Part shown: one piece after another, positions 1 through 9,146 of the stretch | How positions within the stretch are numbered: position 1 is the first letter of the stretch | Layout: each line of letters opens with the position of its first letter | Origin: an uncultured Flavobacteriales bacterium | GTDB taxonomy: Bacteria; Bacteroidota; Bacteroidia; Flavobacteriales_D; Parvicellaceae | DNA length: 64,000 nucleotides | Direction of reading: 5' to 3' | Assembly: GCA_943788115.1 (NCBI GenBank) | Contig: CALSPA010000005.1 | Coordinates: 229,812 to 293,811, forward strand | Made by a program: the position numbers and the translations under genes | The notes under the pieces: generated by a model | What the model was told of the DNA's origin: nothing | The model's input: the letters and a program-made list of their open reading frames with translations, nothing else | Database searches by the model: none

Positions 1-707
1 TTTTTTGCTCGTTCTTCTCTAAGCATGTCAAAATAGCTTCTTGTCTCCAATATTACTACTCCTCCTGTCACATCTCCATACATTGCAGGTACACCTCCAG
101 TGTACACTGATAAAGATTGTATTGCTGCCCCAGGAATTCCACTTAAGCTAGTAGTTTTTACTCCATCTACAAAATATTGAATGGCATCACTTCTGGATCC
201 TCTGACATAAACTTCACCGTTTTCATTTACAGAAATCCCTGGAGCTACCGTTTGTAAAAGCTTACCTATATCTCTTAAAGCAGCACTTTTTTTAATTGTT
301 TTTATACCTATTGTATTTACATGGGCATCTTCAGGATCTATTAAAGGTATTTTGTGCCAAATTTTTGTAAAGCCTTTTAAGGTGCTATCTTTTAAAATCA
401 TGTCTTCTAAGATTACTACTTTATTTGGTTTCACCAATGTTCCAAAACGTTTAATTGTTGATTTTCCAGTGTAAGAAATATAAAGCGTATAAGTTCCAGG
501 GTTTAAAGGCTTTAATCTGTATTTTCCATTAATATCAGTAACTGTTCCGAATTTGGTGTCTCCTACTTTAACGTAAACACTAGCCCCTAGGATACCTTCA
601 TTGTCAAAATCATCTAATATTTTCCCTTTTATTTCACCAAAGGTGTTTTGTGAGTATCCAATGGTTGAAATAAGTAGTAAAAGGATGATAGTAAGTTTCT
701 TTTTCAT
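1..707 (-). CDS. TonB-dependent receptor, N-terminal part (cut by window edge)
   Basis: My own translation from the ATG at 707 gives a signal peptide (residues 1-19, ending GYSQ), then a carboxypeptidase-regulatory-like beta-sandwich (about 22-110, with GEIKGKILDD and TDINGKYRL). A TonB plug region follows from about residue 125, with DIGKLLQTVAPGISVNENGE, VYVRGSRSDAIQYFVDGV and VYTGGVPAMYGDVTGGVV. This is the outer-membrane receptor architecture usual in Bacteroidota for TonB-driven uptake of large substrates. The barrel lies beyond the left edge, so the substrate cannot be guessed. A terminator hairpin at 761-789 separates it from the operon that reads toward it, so it is probably its own transcription unit. 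Confidence 0.85.
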   Translation of the reverse strand, partial: MKKKLTIILLLLISTIGYSQNTFGEIKGKILDDFDNEGILGASVYVKVGDTKFGTVTDINGKYRLKPLNPGTYTLYISYTGKSTIKRFGTLVKPNKVVILEDMILKDSTLKGFTKIWHKIPLIDPEDAHVNTIGIKTIKKSAALRDIGKLLQTVAPGISVNENGEVYVRGSRSDAIQYFVDGVKTTSLSGIPGAAIQSLSVYTGGVPAMYGDVTGGVVILETRSYFDMLREERAK

Positions 708-760
708 AAGCTTAATTTTTATGGTTTTATTATTTAGATGCTAATAATTAATAAATCCAC

Positions 761-789
761 AAAAAAAGCCACAATTTATATTGTGGCTT
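761..789 (-). terminator. Rho-independent terminator after the 6057-811 operon
   Basis: On the minus strand a perfect 9-bp stem (AAGCCACAA / TTGTGGCTT) with a 6-base loop is followed by a run of seven T. It lies 22 bases past the stop codon of the leftward operon and before the start of the next leftward gene. Confidence 0.85.
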
Positions 790-810
790 AAATGATAAAA
801 GAAGTTTAAA

Positions 811-2196
811 CTATTTAATAATTAGTTTTTTAGCTTGTGTACCTATCTTAATAAAGTAATTCCCTTTAGGAAGGTTAGAGATATTAATTGTATTAACTCC
901 TCTACTGATTGTTTTAGTAAAGCAATTTTTCCCTATAGCGTCAATTATATTAATTTTTGAATTTTGGTTCAATTCAATTGTTATGAAATTTGTAGTTGGA
1001 TTTGGATAAATTGAAAAAGATATAGTTTCATTATTAATGATAGCAGTGACTGCATCTATATCATCTATATCTCTAGGGAGAATTTTGAATTCTCCAAAAC
1101 TATAATCTACTAACCCCGATACATCATATACTTGGTTGGCGATAGGTGTAAATGGAAAGAAAAAATCATCAACTGTTGCCGGTCCAGAGCCATCATTAAT
1201 TATCCAGTTGCCAAAACCAGCATTGGGGTTTGTGCATATAGCACTGTTTACAGTAACTAGACATCCTTCATAAGCTTCTGAATTTGCAGCATCTGAGCTA
1301 ACAAAATTACTGCTAAAGTTATTTCCTGAAGAAACAATTACTAAGTTGGATAGGTTTTTCAATTCACTTAATTCATAAAATTCATCAACCTGACATGAAA
1401 AAGTAATTGAATCTCCAACTGATACGACATTCAATGTGTCAAACACATATATACCTGACCATGGACCTGTTCCACTGCTTAAATAAAAAGATTTGTCATA
1501 TCTCACGAAATTAACAATACCACCTGTATTTAATTGCTGACCGCTAAATGGAGAATCAGCAGGAATAGCAGTAGAGTATTGAATATCATAAATTGAGATT
1601 ACGTTAGGAGTTGTTGCTCCCTCGTTAATAATAATATCATCAACCTCGTAAGTGCTTCCATCAGATGCTCCCCCAAAATACTGAAACGCAATTGTGATTG
1701 TTGATGATGATGAGCTAATGTAAGACGATAGATCAAGGTTTCCTGAGCTAACAAATGTCCAGCTATTAACATCAGTGTCCATGGAAAACAAAGAAGTTAG
1801 GTCTGTCCAAGTTGCTGATGACGGTGCTCCGTTTAAATAGTCTGTTGAAATTAGTACAGCCAAATTAGCACCGTTGTATCTCTTTGTATGGTTGAAAATT
1901 AAATTTGGATTTGTAGCAGTTGAAAGATCTATAAGAGGACTGATCAACCAACTTTCTAAAGGGTCATTTGAACTAGTTGCATTGTCGTAATTAGATATTT
2001 TAGCAAAAGAGGAGCCGTTAAAATCGGAGTGAAACCAATCATATCCATTTGGATGTGCAGTTACAATTTGAGTTGTCCAAGCATTGTTTTGATTAAGTGT
2101 TCCACCTACAGGTTCGAAGTCTTCTGTAAAATAAGTTTGTGTATATGAGTAAAAGAATGAGCAAATAAGTAATATAAAGGCAGTTGTTGTTTTCAT
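811..2196 (-). CDS. Secreted choice-of-anchor J / OB-fold-like protein with T9SS sorting domain
   Basis: 461 aa. A signal peptide (1-19) is followed by a jelly-roll, MAM-like choice-of-anchor J region (about 22-190: ESWLISPLIDLS, FQYFGGASDGSTYEVDDI). A middle region (about 198-380: ISIYDIQYSTAIPADSPFSGQ, GIYVFD, VSVGDSITFSCQVDEFYELSEL) resembles the OB-fold-like module found in front of secreted ExeM/NucH-type nucleases. The C-terminal 75 residues form a type A T9SS sorting domain (FSIYPNPTTNFITIEL to the end). The start codon overlaps the stop of the upstream gene by one base, so translation is probably coupled. The function is inferred as an exported accessory or binding subunit of the receptor locus; no catalytic motif was seen. 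Confidence 0.8.
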   Translation of the reverse strand: MKTTTAFILLICSFFYSYTQTYFTEDFEPVGGTLNQNNAWTTQIVTAHPNGYDWFHSDFNGSSFAKISNYDNATSSNDPLESWLISPLIDLSTATNPNLIFNHTKRYNGANLAVLISTDYLNGAPSSATWTDLTSLFSMDTDVNSWTFVSSGNLDLSSYISSSSSTITIAFQYFGGASDGSTYEVDDIIINEGATTPNVISIYDIQYSTAIPADSPFSGQQLNTGGIVNFVRYDKSFYLSSGTGPWSGIYVFDTLNVVSVGDSITFSCQVDEFYELSELKNLSNLVIVSSGNNFSSNFVSSDAANSEAYEGCLVTVNSAICTNPNAGFGNWIINDGSGPATVDDFFFPFTPIANQVYDVSGLVDYSFGEFKILPRDIDDIDAVTAIINNETISFSIYPNPTTNFITIELNQNSKINIIDAIGKNCFTKTISRGVNTINISNLPKGNYFIKIGTQAKKLIIK

Positions 2197-3488
2197 TATT
2201 CTTGTATTATTATGTTATCTAATTCCCAAGTAGATCCGTCAAAATCTGATCCGACATATTTAAAAGCAATTGTAGTAGTTGATGAACTGTAAGCAGATAA
2301 ATCAATGTTCCCACTATTTACAAATGTCCAATCTCCAGATTCTATATCCCATACAGGAACTGAACTGGTAATGTTTTGCCAAGTACCTTGAATATTTGGA
2401 TTACTAGAACCATCGTAATCTGTAGAAATTAATAATTCTAAAGGATCTCCAGTGTACCTAGTGACATTATCAAAGGTTAAATATGGTGCTGTAGCTGCTG
2501 TTAAATCAACTAAAGGAGAAACTAACCAGCTTTCACAAGCATAATTACTTCCATTGTCATAATTGCTTGCTGAAGCTACGGGGTCTGAGCTGCCAAATAT
2601 TTCCCATTCGCCCCAATTTGTTGTTGTTGTTGTACCTGCCCAAAAGCTTCCCCATCCACCTGAATTAATTAATCCATCGTTAAAATCTTTATTTAATATG
2701 TAACCGGAACCTCCACCGCCTCCGCCTCCGCCACCTCCGCCACTGCCAGAGCATCGGGTTTCAGTAAGTTGCACTTCGTTTATATCTCTAATGTAAAGTT
2801 GAATGTCATTTCCAAAAACACCTACAATTGCAATTATAGATCCATTTCCATCAGGAACAGTAGTTCCCGCAAAATTAGCATAACCACTAGTTCTAACTAA
2901 AATTGTATTGCCGTTACAATCTGTAAGGGTTCTATTTTCACTAAACTGATTAATTGCATCTGCGTAGCTATATCCTAATTCATCATCAATAAATTCAACG
3001 TCATTAAGCTCTATTAAGTACCCTTGTAAAGCTGGAGATATTTGGTCTACCGAATAATTAGTTGGACTAATTAGTTTTTGAGTAGCTTGTTTAACAATGT
3101 TATTATCAACATCTACAGAGTCTAGCTGAATCATACCGTTGTAATCACTCAAAACGGTTCCGTTTAAATTAATTCTAATAGAGTCACCAATGTATAAGCC
3201 ACCAGATGCTAACAATCGTAATCTAATTGCTCCTGTACCATCTTGAATATAGGCTTCTTTATAGAAATTCCCATCAGTTTCTTCAGATGTTACGTTAGCA
3301 TAGATATTATAATCTTCTGTAATGGATAAATCTGTTCCTGGATACATTGCTTTCAAAGCTGAAATGGTAATTACATTTCCTTCAGGAATTACAGTCATTG
3401 GTGGGTTGTCATATTTTTTTCTGCAAGAAAAAATATTACCTATTATTAAGGCAGCAAAGATTAAGGGTAAGAATTTGTTGTTTTTCAT
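2196..3488 (-). CDS. DUF5689 lipoprotein with polyglycine linker and choice-of-anchor J domain
   Basis: 430 aa. A lipoprotein signal ends at Cys22 (GNIFSC). Residues about 35-245 match the DUF5689 pattern, an OB-like fold with ISALKAMYPG, YIQDGTGAIRLRL and IYIGD-type segments. A run of 11 glycines follows, then a second choice-of-anchor J domain (about 265-430) similar to the one at the N-terminus of the downstream protein. It is probably a surface lipoprotein working with the TonB receptor encoded 4 bases upstream. DUF5689 proteins are recurrent partners of TonB receptors in flavobacteria; the ligand is unknown. There is no T9SS domain, so surface exposure would rely on lipoprotein export. 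Confidence 0.8.
   Translation of the reverse strand: MKNNKFLPLIFAALIIGNIFSCRKKYDNPPMTVIPEGNVITISALKAMYPGTDLSITEDYNIYANVTSEETDGNFYKEAYIQDGTGAIRLRLLASGGLYIGDSIRINLNGTVLSDYNGMIQLDSVDVDNNIVKQATQKLISPTNYSVDQISPALQGYLIELNDVEFIDDELGYSYADAINQFSENRTLTDCNGNTILVRTSGYANFAGTTVPDGNGSIIAIVGVFGNDIQLYIRDINEVQLTETRCSGSGGGGGGGGGGGSGYILNKDFNDGLINSGGWGSFWAGTTTTTNWGEWEIFGSSDPVASASNYDNGSNYACESWLVSPLVDLTAATAPYLTFDNVTRYTGDPLELLISTDYDGSSNPNIQGTWQNITSSVPVWDIESGDWTFVNSGNIDLSAYSSSTTTIAFKYVGSDFDGSTWELDNIIIQE
2709..2741 (-). repeat. Polyglycine-coding GC-rich microsatellite
   Basis: Eleven consecutive glycine codons (GGA, GGC and GGT mixed) sit between the DUF5689 and jelly-roll domains. The tract is strikingly GC-rich in an AT-rich gene and could vary in length by slippage in steps of three, changing linker length without breaking the frame. 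Confidence 0.8.
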
Positions 3489-3492
3489 AGTA

Positions 3493-6057
3493 TTAAAATA
3501 AATAGCTTAACATGGCAAAATAGGTTAGGCCATACATGTAACCATATTTGTTTGGAAATCTGTCGATGTCATTAACATCATATCTAAGTTGTTCAAAGCC
3601 ACCAGTTCTAAATTGAGTGTTATTCAAGACATTATTAATGTTTATGTTCAGCCTTATGTAAGAATTGTATTTATAAATTTTCCAACTCTTTCCACCATAA
3701 ATGTTTAAAGTAGAGCCGTTATCTAATTTTTCGGGTTCTAATATTTGTCCAACCTGAGGGTCAGAAGAAATATATCCAGCTAAAGATTCTTGAGTTCTTC
3801 TATCTGGGTTAGGTGGCATATAGATTTCAGCAAAGTAATTGAAATTGGCACCTATATACCAGTATTTTGGTGCGTTGTATTTTAATCCAATTGAAGCTGC
3901 TGTTTGTGGCATTCCCCCAATTTTATAATTTTTTAAATAGATGGTTTTGTTTTCAGCTATTAGTTCTTGTGAATTATCTCTTGTAATTGTAGCAACAGGA
4001 CGAGAATTATATAAATAATCTCCCATTGTAAACGCACCACTAACTTGCCAAGTACTTGCAATAGTTTTTTCTAAACCGATTTCAATTCCAGTGAAAAGTT
4101 GATCTACGTTGGTCATCATGTAATTTACAAATGTTCTGTACTCATCATGGTAAAATGAACGAGCCCATGTTTGATCATTTACTTGTGAATAAAATCCGGA
4201 AATTTTTGCTTTGAAATTTGGGTATCTAACATTATAACTAACATCTGCCCCTAAACTTTTGGTGCTTTCTAGATTTGGTACAATTTGATCTCTTGTTCTT
4301 GGAGAAACATATGCATTTCTTACAAATGGAGCATCAGTCTTGAACATACCATTTAAAGAGATGAAATGTCTTCCTGTAATTTTATATAACACACCTAATT
4401 TTGTTCCATAATTAACAAAGCTATTTTTCTCAGAAGTACCTAAAGAATTTTCTGGAAAACGTCCGTTTTGCATCTTTCCTTCTCTCCAAAATTTTGTTGT
4501 AGATGCAGTAACACCTACGAAAAAGTCAATTTTTTTTAATTTACCCTCTAGTTGAGAAAACAAGTTGTTTTTATTAACATGAATATCATAATCATATCCA
4601 AATCGATCACCTTTTCTTATGATATTATTAGTGTTTAGTAAGTCATTTTGTGCAATGTTTTCATCTTCAAAATCTTGCTCAGCAAATTGATCAACATCGA
4701 TCCAAAAGTCTCCACCTAATAAATCATCCATTAACTTGTAATTATGGCTGGTGTAATGATCGATGTTTAAACCAACTGATAAATTTAAAACCTCAGATAA
4801 TTTTTGATTGTAAATGGAGTTGAGTCCAAATTGTCTAGGGTCTAATCTGTATTCTTCTATTATATATTTTGACCTATTTTGTGTTAGAATGCCACCAACA
4901 TCGCCATTAGGGTTGTTTACAGTGTAAAGGTTTTTGTAATTGGCATTGTACATTCCGTCCCAATTTAGTTGTGTTGTATTAGGATCATTGGAAGACCAAC
5001 TTTCTTGAACTGAAGCCATCATTTGTGGGTCGTCAATAAAATAACTGGGTAAGTATTTGTAATAATCTGGCCTTGGGTCTTGAGCATCATACCAGTTTAA
5101 ATTAGTGTTCCCCGTTTTCCCATACACAGCATATAGTGTTGATGATAATTTGATTTTTTCGTTAATGGTCCAATAATGTGTAAGTGCACTGTAAGGTTTG
5201 TGATTGTCTCTTAATCTTGAATTTCTTTTCTTTTGAGAGCCATCTGCTTGTGTTTGATAACCCCAATATGGATTGTAAAAGTTGTTGCCGGTTAGCTCAT
5301 ACGTTTCTTGAATGGCTATTCCTTGCCTTCCTTGAACAGTAGGAGCAGCAAAATTAACTAAGCTGAGACTGTGTTTAGAATTAATTTCTTTTTCAACAGC
5401 TAATAAATAACCCATAGCACTATAATAGGTACCGTCAACATATCCTTCTTCAGATGTTCTTGCAGAAAGGCATGCAGAAATGGCCCATCCTTTCTCATTT
5501 AATCCTGAGTTGTAAGAATACATTAATCTGTTTCTGTATGCTCTGTTAGTTGATGAATATGAAATTCGATGTCCGCTTCTTTTGGAGCTTGGCCTTAGGG
5601 ATATTGATGAAAACCCAGAAAGACCACCAAAAGTCATCTGAGAAGATGAAATGCCATTCCTTGTTTCTGGGTATCTAGTCATGTCGTTTAACCCTCCCCA
5701 GTAACTCCATATTGCCCAACCGTTTTCTGGATCATTTACTGGAATTCCATTTAAAAGTAGATTGGTGTGTTCAGAGCTATATCCTCTGTAACGAAATCTA
5801 GCCGCACTAAAATTAAAACCTACTTGTGAGGCATACACATCTCTTGAAGATTGTAGTAGACCACTAATGTCTTGAGATTGAGACTCATTTTCAAGCAGAT
5901 TTGCTCCAGTTGTAAAAACAGGAACTAGGTTGATTATGGTGTCAGATGATAGGGTAGAATCTTTTTGAGCTTTAAAAGATGAAATAGATAGAAATGTTAG
6001 AAAAAGTAGATTGAAAAATATTTTTATTTTCATGCTGTTTCTAAATTTTGTTTTCAT
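3493..6057 (-). CDS. TonB-dependent outer-membrane receptor
   Basis: 854 aa. Signal peptide, then directly a plug domain (about 45-155: SSRDVYASQVGFNFSAARFR, YRGYSSEHTNLLLNGIPVND, GGLNDMTRYPE) without the usual carboxypeptidase-like N-terminal domain. A long 22-strand-type barrel ends in an aromatic residue (AMLSYLF). It imports a substrate across the outer membrane using TonB energy. A second in-frame ATG at 6033 starts a more typical signal peptide (MKIKIFFNLLFLTF), so the true start may be there. It is the first gene of a three-gene leftward operon (gaps 4 and -1). No SusD-like partner is present; the DUF5689 lipoprotein probably takes that place. Confidence 0.9.
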   Translation of the reverse strand: MKTKFRNSMKIKIFFNLLFLTFLSISSFKAQKDSTLSSDTIINLVPVFTTGANLLENESQSQDISGLLQSSRDVYASQVGFNFSAARFRYRGYSSEHTNLLLNGIPVNDPENGWAIWSYWGGLNDMTRYPETRNGISSSQMTFGGLSGFSSISLRPSSKRSGHRISYSSTNRAYRNRLMYSYNSGLNEKGWAISACLSARTSEEGYVDGTYYSAMGYLLAVEKEINSKHSLSLVNFAAPTVQGRQGIAIQETYELTGNNFYNPYWGYQTQADGSQKKRNSRLRDNHKPYSALTHYWTINEKIKLSSTLYAVYGKTGNTNLNWYDAQDPRPDYYKYLPSYFIDDPQMMASVQESWSSNDPNTTQLNWDGMYNANYKNLYTVNNPNGDVGGILTQNRSKYIIEEYRLDPRQFGLNSIYNQKLSEVLNLSVGLNIDHYTSHNYKLMDDLLGGDFWIDVDQFAEQDFEDENIAQNDLLNTNNIIRKGDRFGYDYDIHVNKNNLFSQLEGKLKKIDFFVGVTASTTKFWREGKMQNGRFPENSLGTSEKNSFVNYGTKLGVLYKITGRHFISLNGMFKTDAPFVRNAYVSPRTRDQIVPNLESTKSLGADVSYNVRYPNFKAKISGFYSQVNDQTWARSFYHDEYRTFVNYMMTNVDQLFTGIEIGLEKTIASTWQVSGAFTMGDYLYNSRPVATITRDNSQELIAENKTIYLKNYKIGGMPQTAASIGLKYNAPKYWYIGANFNYFAEIYMPPNPDRRTQESLAGYISSDPQVGQILEPEKLDNGSTLNIYGGKSWKIYKYNSYIRLNININNVLNNTQFRTGGFEQLRYDVNDIDRFPNKYGYMYGLTYFAMLSYLF

Positions 6058-6073
6058 TTTAATTTGTTAACTT

Positions 6074-6108
6074 TTAATAAAAGCCTAACAAAAATAAGCT
6101 TTTATTAA
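6074..6108. promoter_or_regulatory. Inverted repeat in a divergent promoter region
   Basis: An 11-bp perfect inverted repeat, TTAATAAAAGC (6074-6084) and GCTTTTATTAA (6098-6108), with a 13-base spacer fills the 64-base gap between the two divergent operons. A near-consensus -7 box (TATCTTCG, 6109-6116) for the rightward operon abuts it. A shared operator is plausible; the regulator is not known. Confidence 0.5.
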
Positions 6109-6121
6109 TATCTTCGAAATC

Positions 6122-7189
6122 ATGAAAATAAATTATGTCTTACTTCCATTATTACTAATTCCTTTTCTTGGTTTCAACCAAAAGTTAGATAAAAATAAAG
6201 AATATCAACTTGCTTGTTTTGGTTTTTATAATTTAGAAAATTTATTCGACACCATCTCAGATCCAGATACAAATAAAATCTTACAAGATGATTTTACTCC
6301 TTTAGGTTCTAAAAAGTGGAATTCTAGAAAATATTATTTAAAGTTAAACAACATGTCTGAAGTAATTAGTCAGCTTGGTGTCTCATCTGCTTCTCCAGAT
6401 GGTGTTACTATGTTGGGAGTTTGTGAGATAGAGAATAAAGCGGTTTTATTGGATTTAGCGTCAAATGAAAAAATCAAATCAAGAAACTATCAAATTGTTC
6501 ATCACGAGGGACCAGATAGAAGAGGGATTGATTGTGCTTTATTATATAACCCTAAATATTTCAAACTAGAATCTAGTAAATCATTTAAATTAAAAATGCC
6601 GAATGATACAAATTTTCGTTCTAGAGATCAGCTGTTAGTTACTGGTAGGTTCATGGGCGAAAGAATGCATTTCATGGTTTTCCACTGGCCTTCGAGAAGA
6701 GGTGGTGAAAAGAAAAGTCGGCCTAAAAGAATCCAAGCGGCTATACTTGCAAGAGCCATTACTGATTCAATTAGAGCCGTAGAAAAAGATGCTAAAATCA
6801 TATTAATGGGAGATTTAAATGATGATCCTGTTTCAGCTTCAGTTAAGGATTTTATTAAAGCTGAAAGAGATATCGAAAATCTTAATCAAGATAATTTTTA
6901 CAACTGTATGTTTGAAAAATATAAAAAAGGAATTGGATCTCTTGCTTACAGGGATAATTGGAACTTATTTGATCAATTTATTGTTACACCTTCCTTAACT
7001 ACAACAACAAGTGATTATAAAAGCTTTAAGTTTTTTTCATCGACTGTATACAATAAAAGCTTTCTTAAAAACAAGGAAGGAAATTTTGCTGGGTATCCGT
7101 TTAGATCATATGTCGGTTCTACTTTTATGGGTGGTTATAGTGATCATTTCCCTGTGTATATTTATTTAGTTAGAGAAAATATAAAATGA
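6122..7189 (+). CDS. Secreted endonuclease/exonuclease/phosphatase-family protein
   Basis: 355 aa with a short signal peptide (1-19). The DNase I-like fold spans about 30-350, with the family's motifs in order: FYNLENLFD, the catalytic Glu in GVCEIEN, RRGIDCALLY, VFHWPSRRGG, GDLNDDP and the terminal YSDHFPV with its Asp-His pair. The family cleaves phosphodiester or phosphomonoester bonds (DNA, sphingomyelin, inositol phosphates) with a divalent metal; the substrate cannot be fixed from sequence. It is the first gene of the rightward operon, overlaps the next gene by 4 bases and is divergent from a TonB receptor operon. It has no T9SS tail, so it may stay in the periplasm. Confidence 0.85.
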   Translation: MKINYVLLPLLLIPFLGFNQKLDKNKEYQLACFGFYNLENLFDTISDPDTNKILQDDFTPLGSKKWNSRKYYLKLNNMSEVISQLGVSSASPDGVTMLGVCEIENKAVLLDLASNEKIKSRNYQIVHHEGPDRRGIDCALLYNPKYFKLESSKSFKLKMPNDTNFRSRDQLLVTGRFMGERMHFMVFHWPSRRGGEKKSRPKRIQAAILARAITDSIRAVEKDAKIILMGDLNDDPVSASVKDFIKAERDIENLNQDNFYNCMFEKYKKGIGSLAYRDNWNLFDQFIVTPSLTTTTSDYKSFKFFSSTVYNKSFLKNKEGNFAGYPFRSYVGSTFMGGYSDHFPVYIYLVRENIK

Positions 7190-8421
7190 AAAATAAATTA
7201 ATTCCCTATATAGTTTTAGTTTTAATCTTTACTTCTTTTTCTGGTGTAAAAAGCCAAGAAGTTTTAAAGATTATGTATTATAATTTATTAACCTTCCCTC
7301 AGACTCAGCCTGATAGGATAGATACATTGAAAAAAATAACTAATTACATTCAACCAGATGTTTTTGTGGTTAATGAATTGAACTCTTACAGTGGTGGAGT
7401 TCAGATTCTTAATAATGCGCTAAATATTGGAGGTGTTCAATATTATTCAAGTGCTGTGTTTTATGATGGTCCTGATACAGATAATTTACTTTTTTATAAT
7501 TCTAATAAGCTTGGTTTGGTTTCTCAGTTTCAAATTCCAACAGCTTTGAGAGATATAAGTGAATATGTACTTTATTACAAAGATCCTAATCTTTCAAGTA
7601 CTCTAGATACCACTTACTTGTATTTTTATTCTGTTCATTTAAAAGCAGGAAGCCAACAGTCTGAAATGGCATTAAGGTATTTAGAAGCACAAGAACTCAA
7701 TAGCTACCTAGTTAGTAATAACAGAACCAATAATTTATTTGTCGGAGGAGATTTCAATATTTATGATAATTCTGAGCAAGCTTGTCAGGAAGTTTTAAAC
7801 GGTGGGAATGTTACTCTAGTTGATCCAGTTAACAAAATGGGTAGTTGGCATAATAACATTGGTTATCAATCTTATCATACTCAAAGCACCAGGTCAAATA
7901 CAGGTGGTTATGGAGGTGGGTCATCTGGAGGAATGGATGATCGTTTTGATTTCATTTTTGTGTCTCCAGATATTATGTCAGGTTCTTCAGGCGTTGAATA
8001 TGTTGATAATTCATATAAAGCAATTGGTCAAGATGGGCAACATTTTAATGGGAATATTAATATCCCTGCTAATAATTCCGTTCCTGCTGATATAGTATCC
8101 GCCTTATTTTATATGAGTGACCACCTTCCAGTTGAAATGGAAATTTCAATTGGTGGTGATGTCGGGTTATCTTCCAATTTTGAATTTATTAATCGGGTGT
8201 TTGTTAATAATGAAAACAATTTAATTATTTATTTAAAAGATGGAGTAGTCTGTGATGATTTAACTATATATGATATTTCTGGAAAAATAATTTCTCATAA
8301 TAATTACAGCAATAGAGATTATATTAATAAAGACTTAAGTTCTTTTTCAAAAGGCATCTACATAGGGTCTCTTTTAATTCAGGGAAATTATATTAACTTT
8401 AAGTTTTTAAAGTCAAAATAA
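7186..8421 (+). CDS. T9SS-secreted endonuclease/exonuclease/phosphatase-family protein
   Basis: 411 aa: signal peptide (1-23), a DNase I-like catalytic domain (about 25-320) and a T9SS type A sorting domain (about 345-411: LTIYDISGKII, LSSFSKGIYIGSLL). Catalytic-type motifs are IMYYNLLTFP, VVNELNS, YSVHLKAGS, GGDFNIYDN, DDRFDFIFVS and MSDHLPV. A glycine/serine-rich loop (GGYGGGSSGGMDDRFD) precedes the D-R-F-D motif. The start overlaps the previous gene by ATGA. The two paralogous enzymes, one with and one without an export tail, suggest stepwise breakdown of the same polymer or ester outside and inside the outer membrane; that is inference. Confidence 0.85.
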   Translation: MKNKLIPYIVLVLIFTSFSGVKSQEVLKIMYYNLLTFPQTQPDRIDTLKKITNYIQPDVFVVNELNSYSGGVQILNNALNIGGVQYYSSAVFYDGPDTDNLLFYNSNKLGLVSQFQIPTALRDISEYVLYYKDPNLSSTLDTTYLYFYSVHLKAGSQQSEMALRYLEAQELNSYLVSNNRTNNLFVGGDFNIYDNSEQACQEVLNGGNVTLVDPVNKMGSWHNNIGYQSYHTQSTRSNTGGYGGGSSGGMDDRFDFIFVSPDIMSGSSGVEYVDNSYKAIGQDGQHFNGNINIPANNSVPADIVSALFYMSDHLPVEMEISIGGDVGLSSNFEFINRVFVNNENNLIIYLKDGVVCDDLTIYDISGKIISHNNYSNRDYINKDLSSFSKGIYIGSLLIQGNYINFKFLKSK

Positions 8422-8437
8422 TCTTAAAAAAATAAGC

Positions 8438-9100
8438 ATGAAAAATATTAAATTAAATGTTCCGATTATTTCGGGAATTTTAATCCTTTTAGTGGTAATG
8501 GGTTCTTGCAAAAAGAAAAAAACTGCTCCAACATTAACTCTAAATGGCGACTCAGCTATTACTATGTGTGTTGGCGATGAATATATTGAAGCTGGGGCTT
8601 CAGCTGTTGATGCATATGGTGATGATGTTGAAGTTATGATTACATATGGGTATTTGGATGTAACTAGTTCAGGAATTTATACAATAGGTTATTCAGCTAC
8701 AGATAAAAATGAAAATGTTTCTACAGCTGAAGTTACAATTACCGTAGAAGTTTGTGCAAGTAGTATGCTTGGAGATTATACGATAAGCTCTGATTGTCAA
8801 GCTTTAGGAATTGACCTTATATCTAATGATCAATCTATTTTGCCTGGTTTAAATCAAAATCAATTCATAATTGATAATTTCAATTTTGCGATAAGTCAAA
8901 TAACAGCCTCTGTTGAGGGTTCAAATATTACTGTTCCTCAAAACACTTTCACAATTGGTTCCCCACCTTTATCGACTGATGTTACTATTTCAGGAGCTGG
9001 AACTGTAAATGAAACAGGTACTGAAATGGTGATTAATTATACATATGATGCGGGTATTGCAGGAAGTGGAACTTGTACTGCTACTTATACTAGAAATTAA
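8438..9100 (+). CDS. Lipoprotein with DUF5011-type Ig-like domain
   Basis: 220 aa. The lipoprotein signal has its Cys at residue 24 (VVMGSCKKKK). Residues about 32-105 form an Ig-like/DUF5011 fold (TLTLNGDSAITMCVGDEYIEAG ... YTIGYSATDKNENVSTAEVTITV). The rest is a beta-rich region with spaced cysteines (CQALG, GTCTATYTRN) and no catalytic motif I recognise. It is the last gene of the rightward operon, 16 bases after the second phosphohydrolase, with a strong terminator behind it. Probably a surface-anchored binding or scaffold protein. Confidence 0.75.
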   Translation: MKNIKLNVPIISGILILLVVMGSCKKKKTAPTLTLNGDSAITMCVGDEYIEAGASAVDAYGDDVEVMITYGYLDVTSSGIYTIGYSATDKNENVSTAEVTITVEVCASSMLGDYTISSDCQALGIDLISNDQSILPGLNQNQFIIDNFNFAISQITASVEGSNITVPQNTFTIGSPPLSTDVTISGAGTVNETGTEMVINYTYDAGIAGSGTCTATYTRN

Positions 9101-9118
9101 TAACACAATTTATTTTAT

Positions 9119-9146
9119 AAAAGCCTCCAGTGTGAGGCTTTTTTTT
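9119..9146. terminator. Bidirectional terminator between convergent genes
   Basis: A 9-bp stem (AAAAGCCTC / GAGGCTTTT) with a 6-base loop is followed by T on the plus strand and by the mirrored A run for the minus strand. It closes the rightward operon and touches the stop codon of the convergent hydrolase. Confidence 0.85.
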
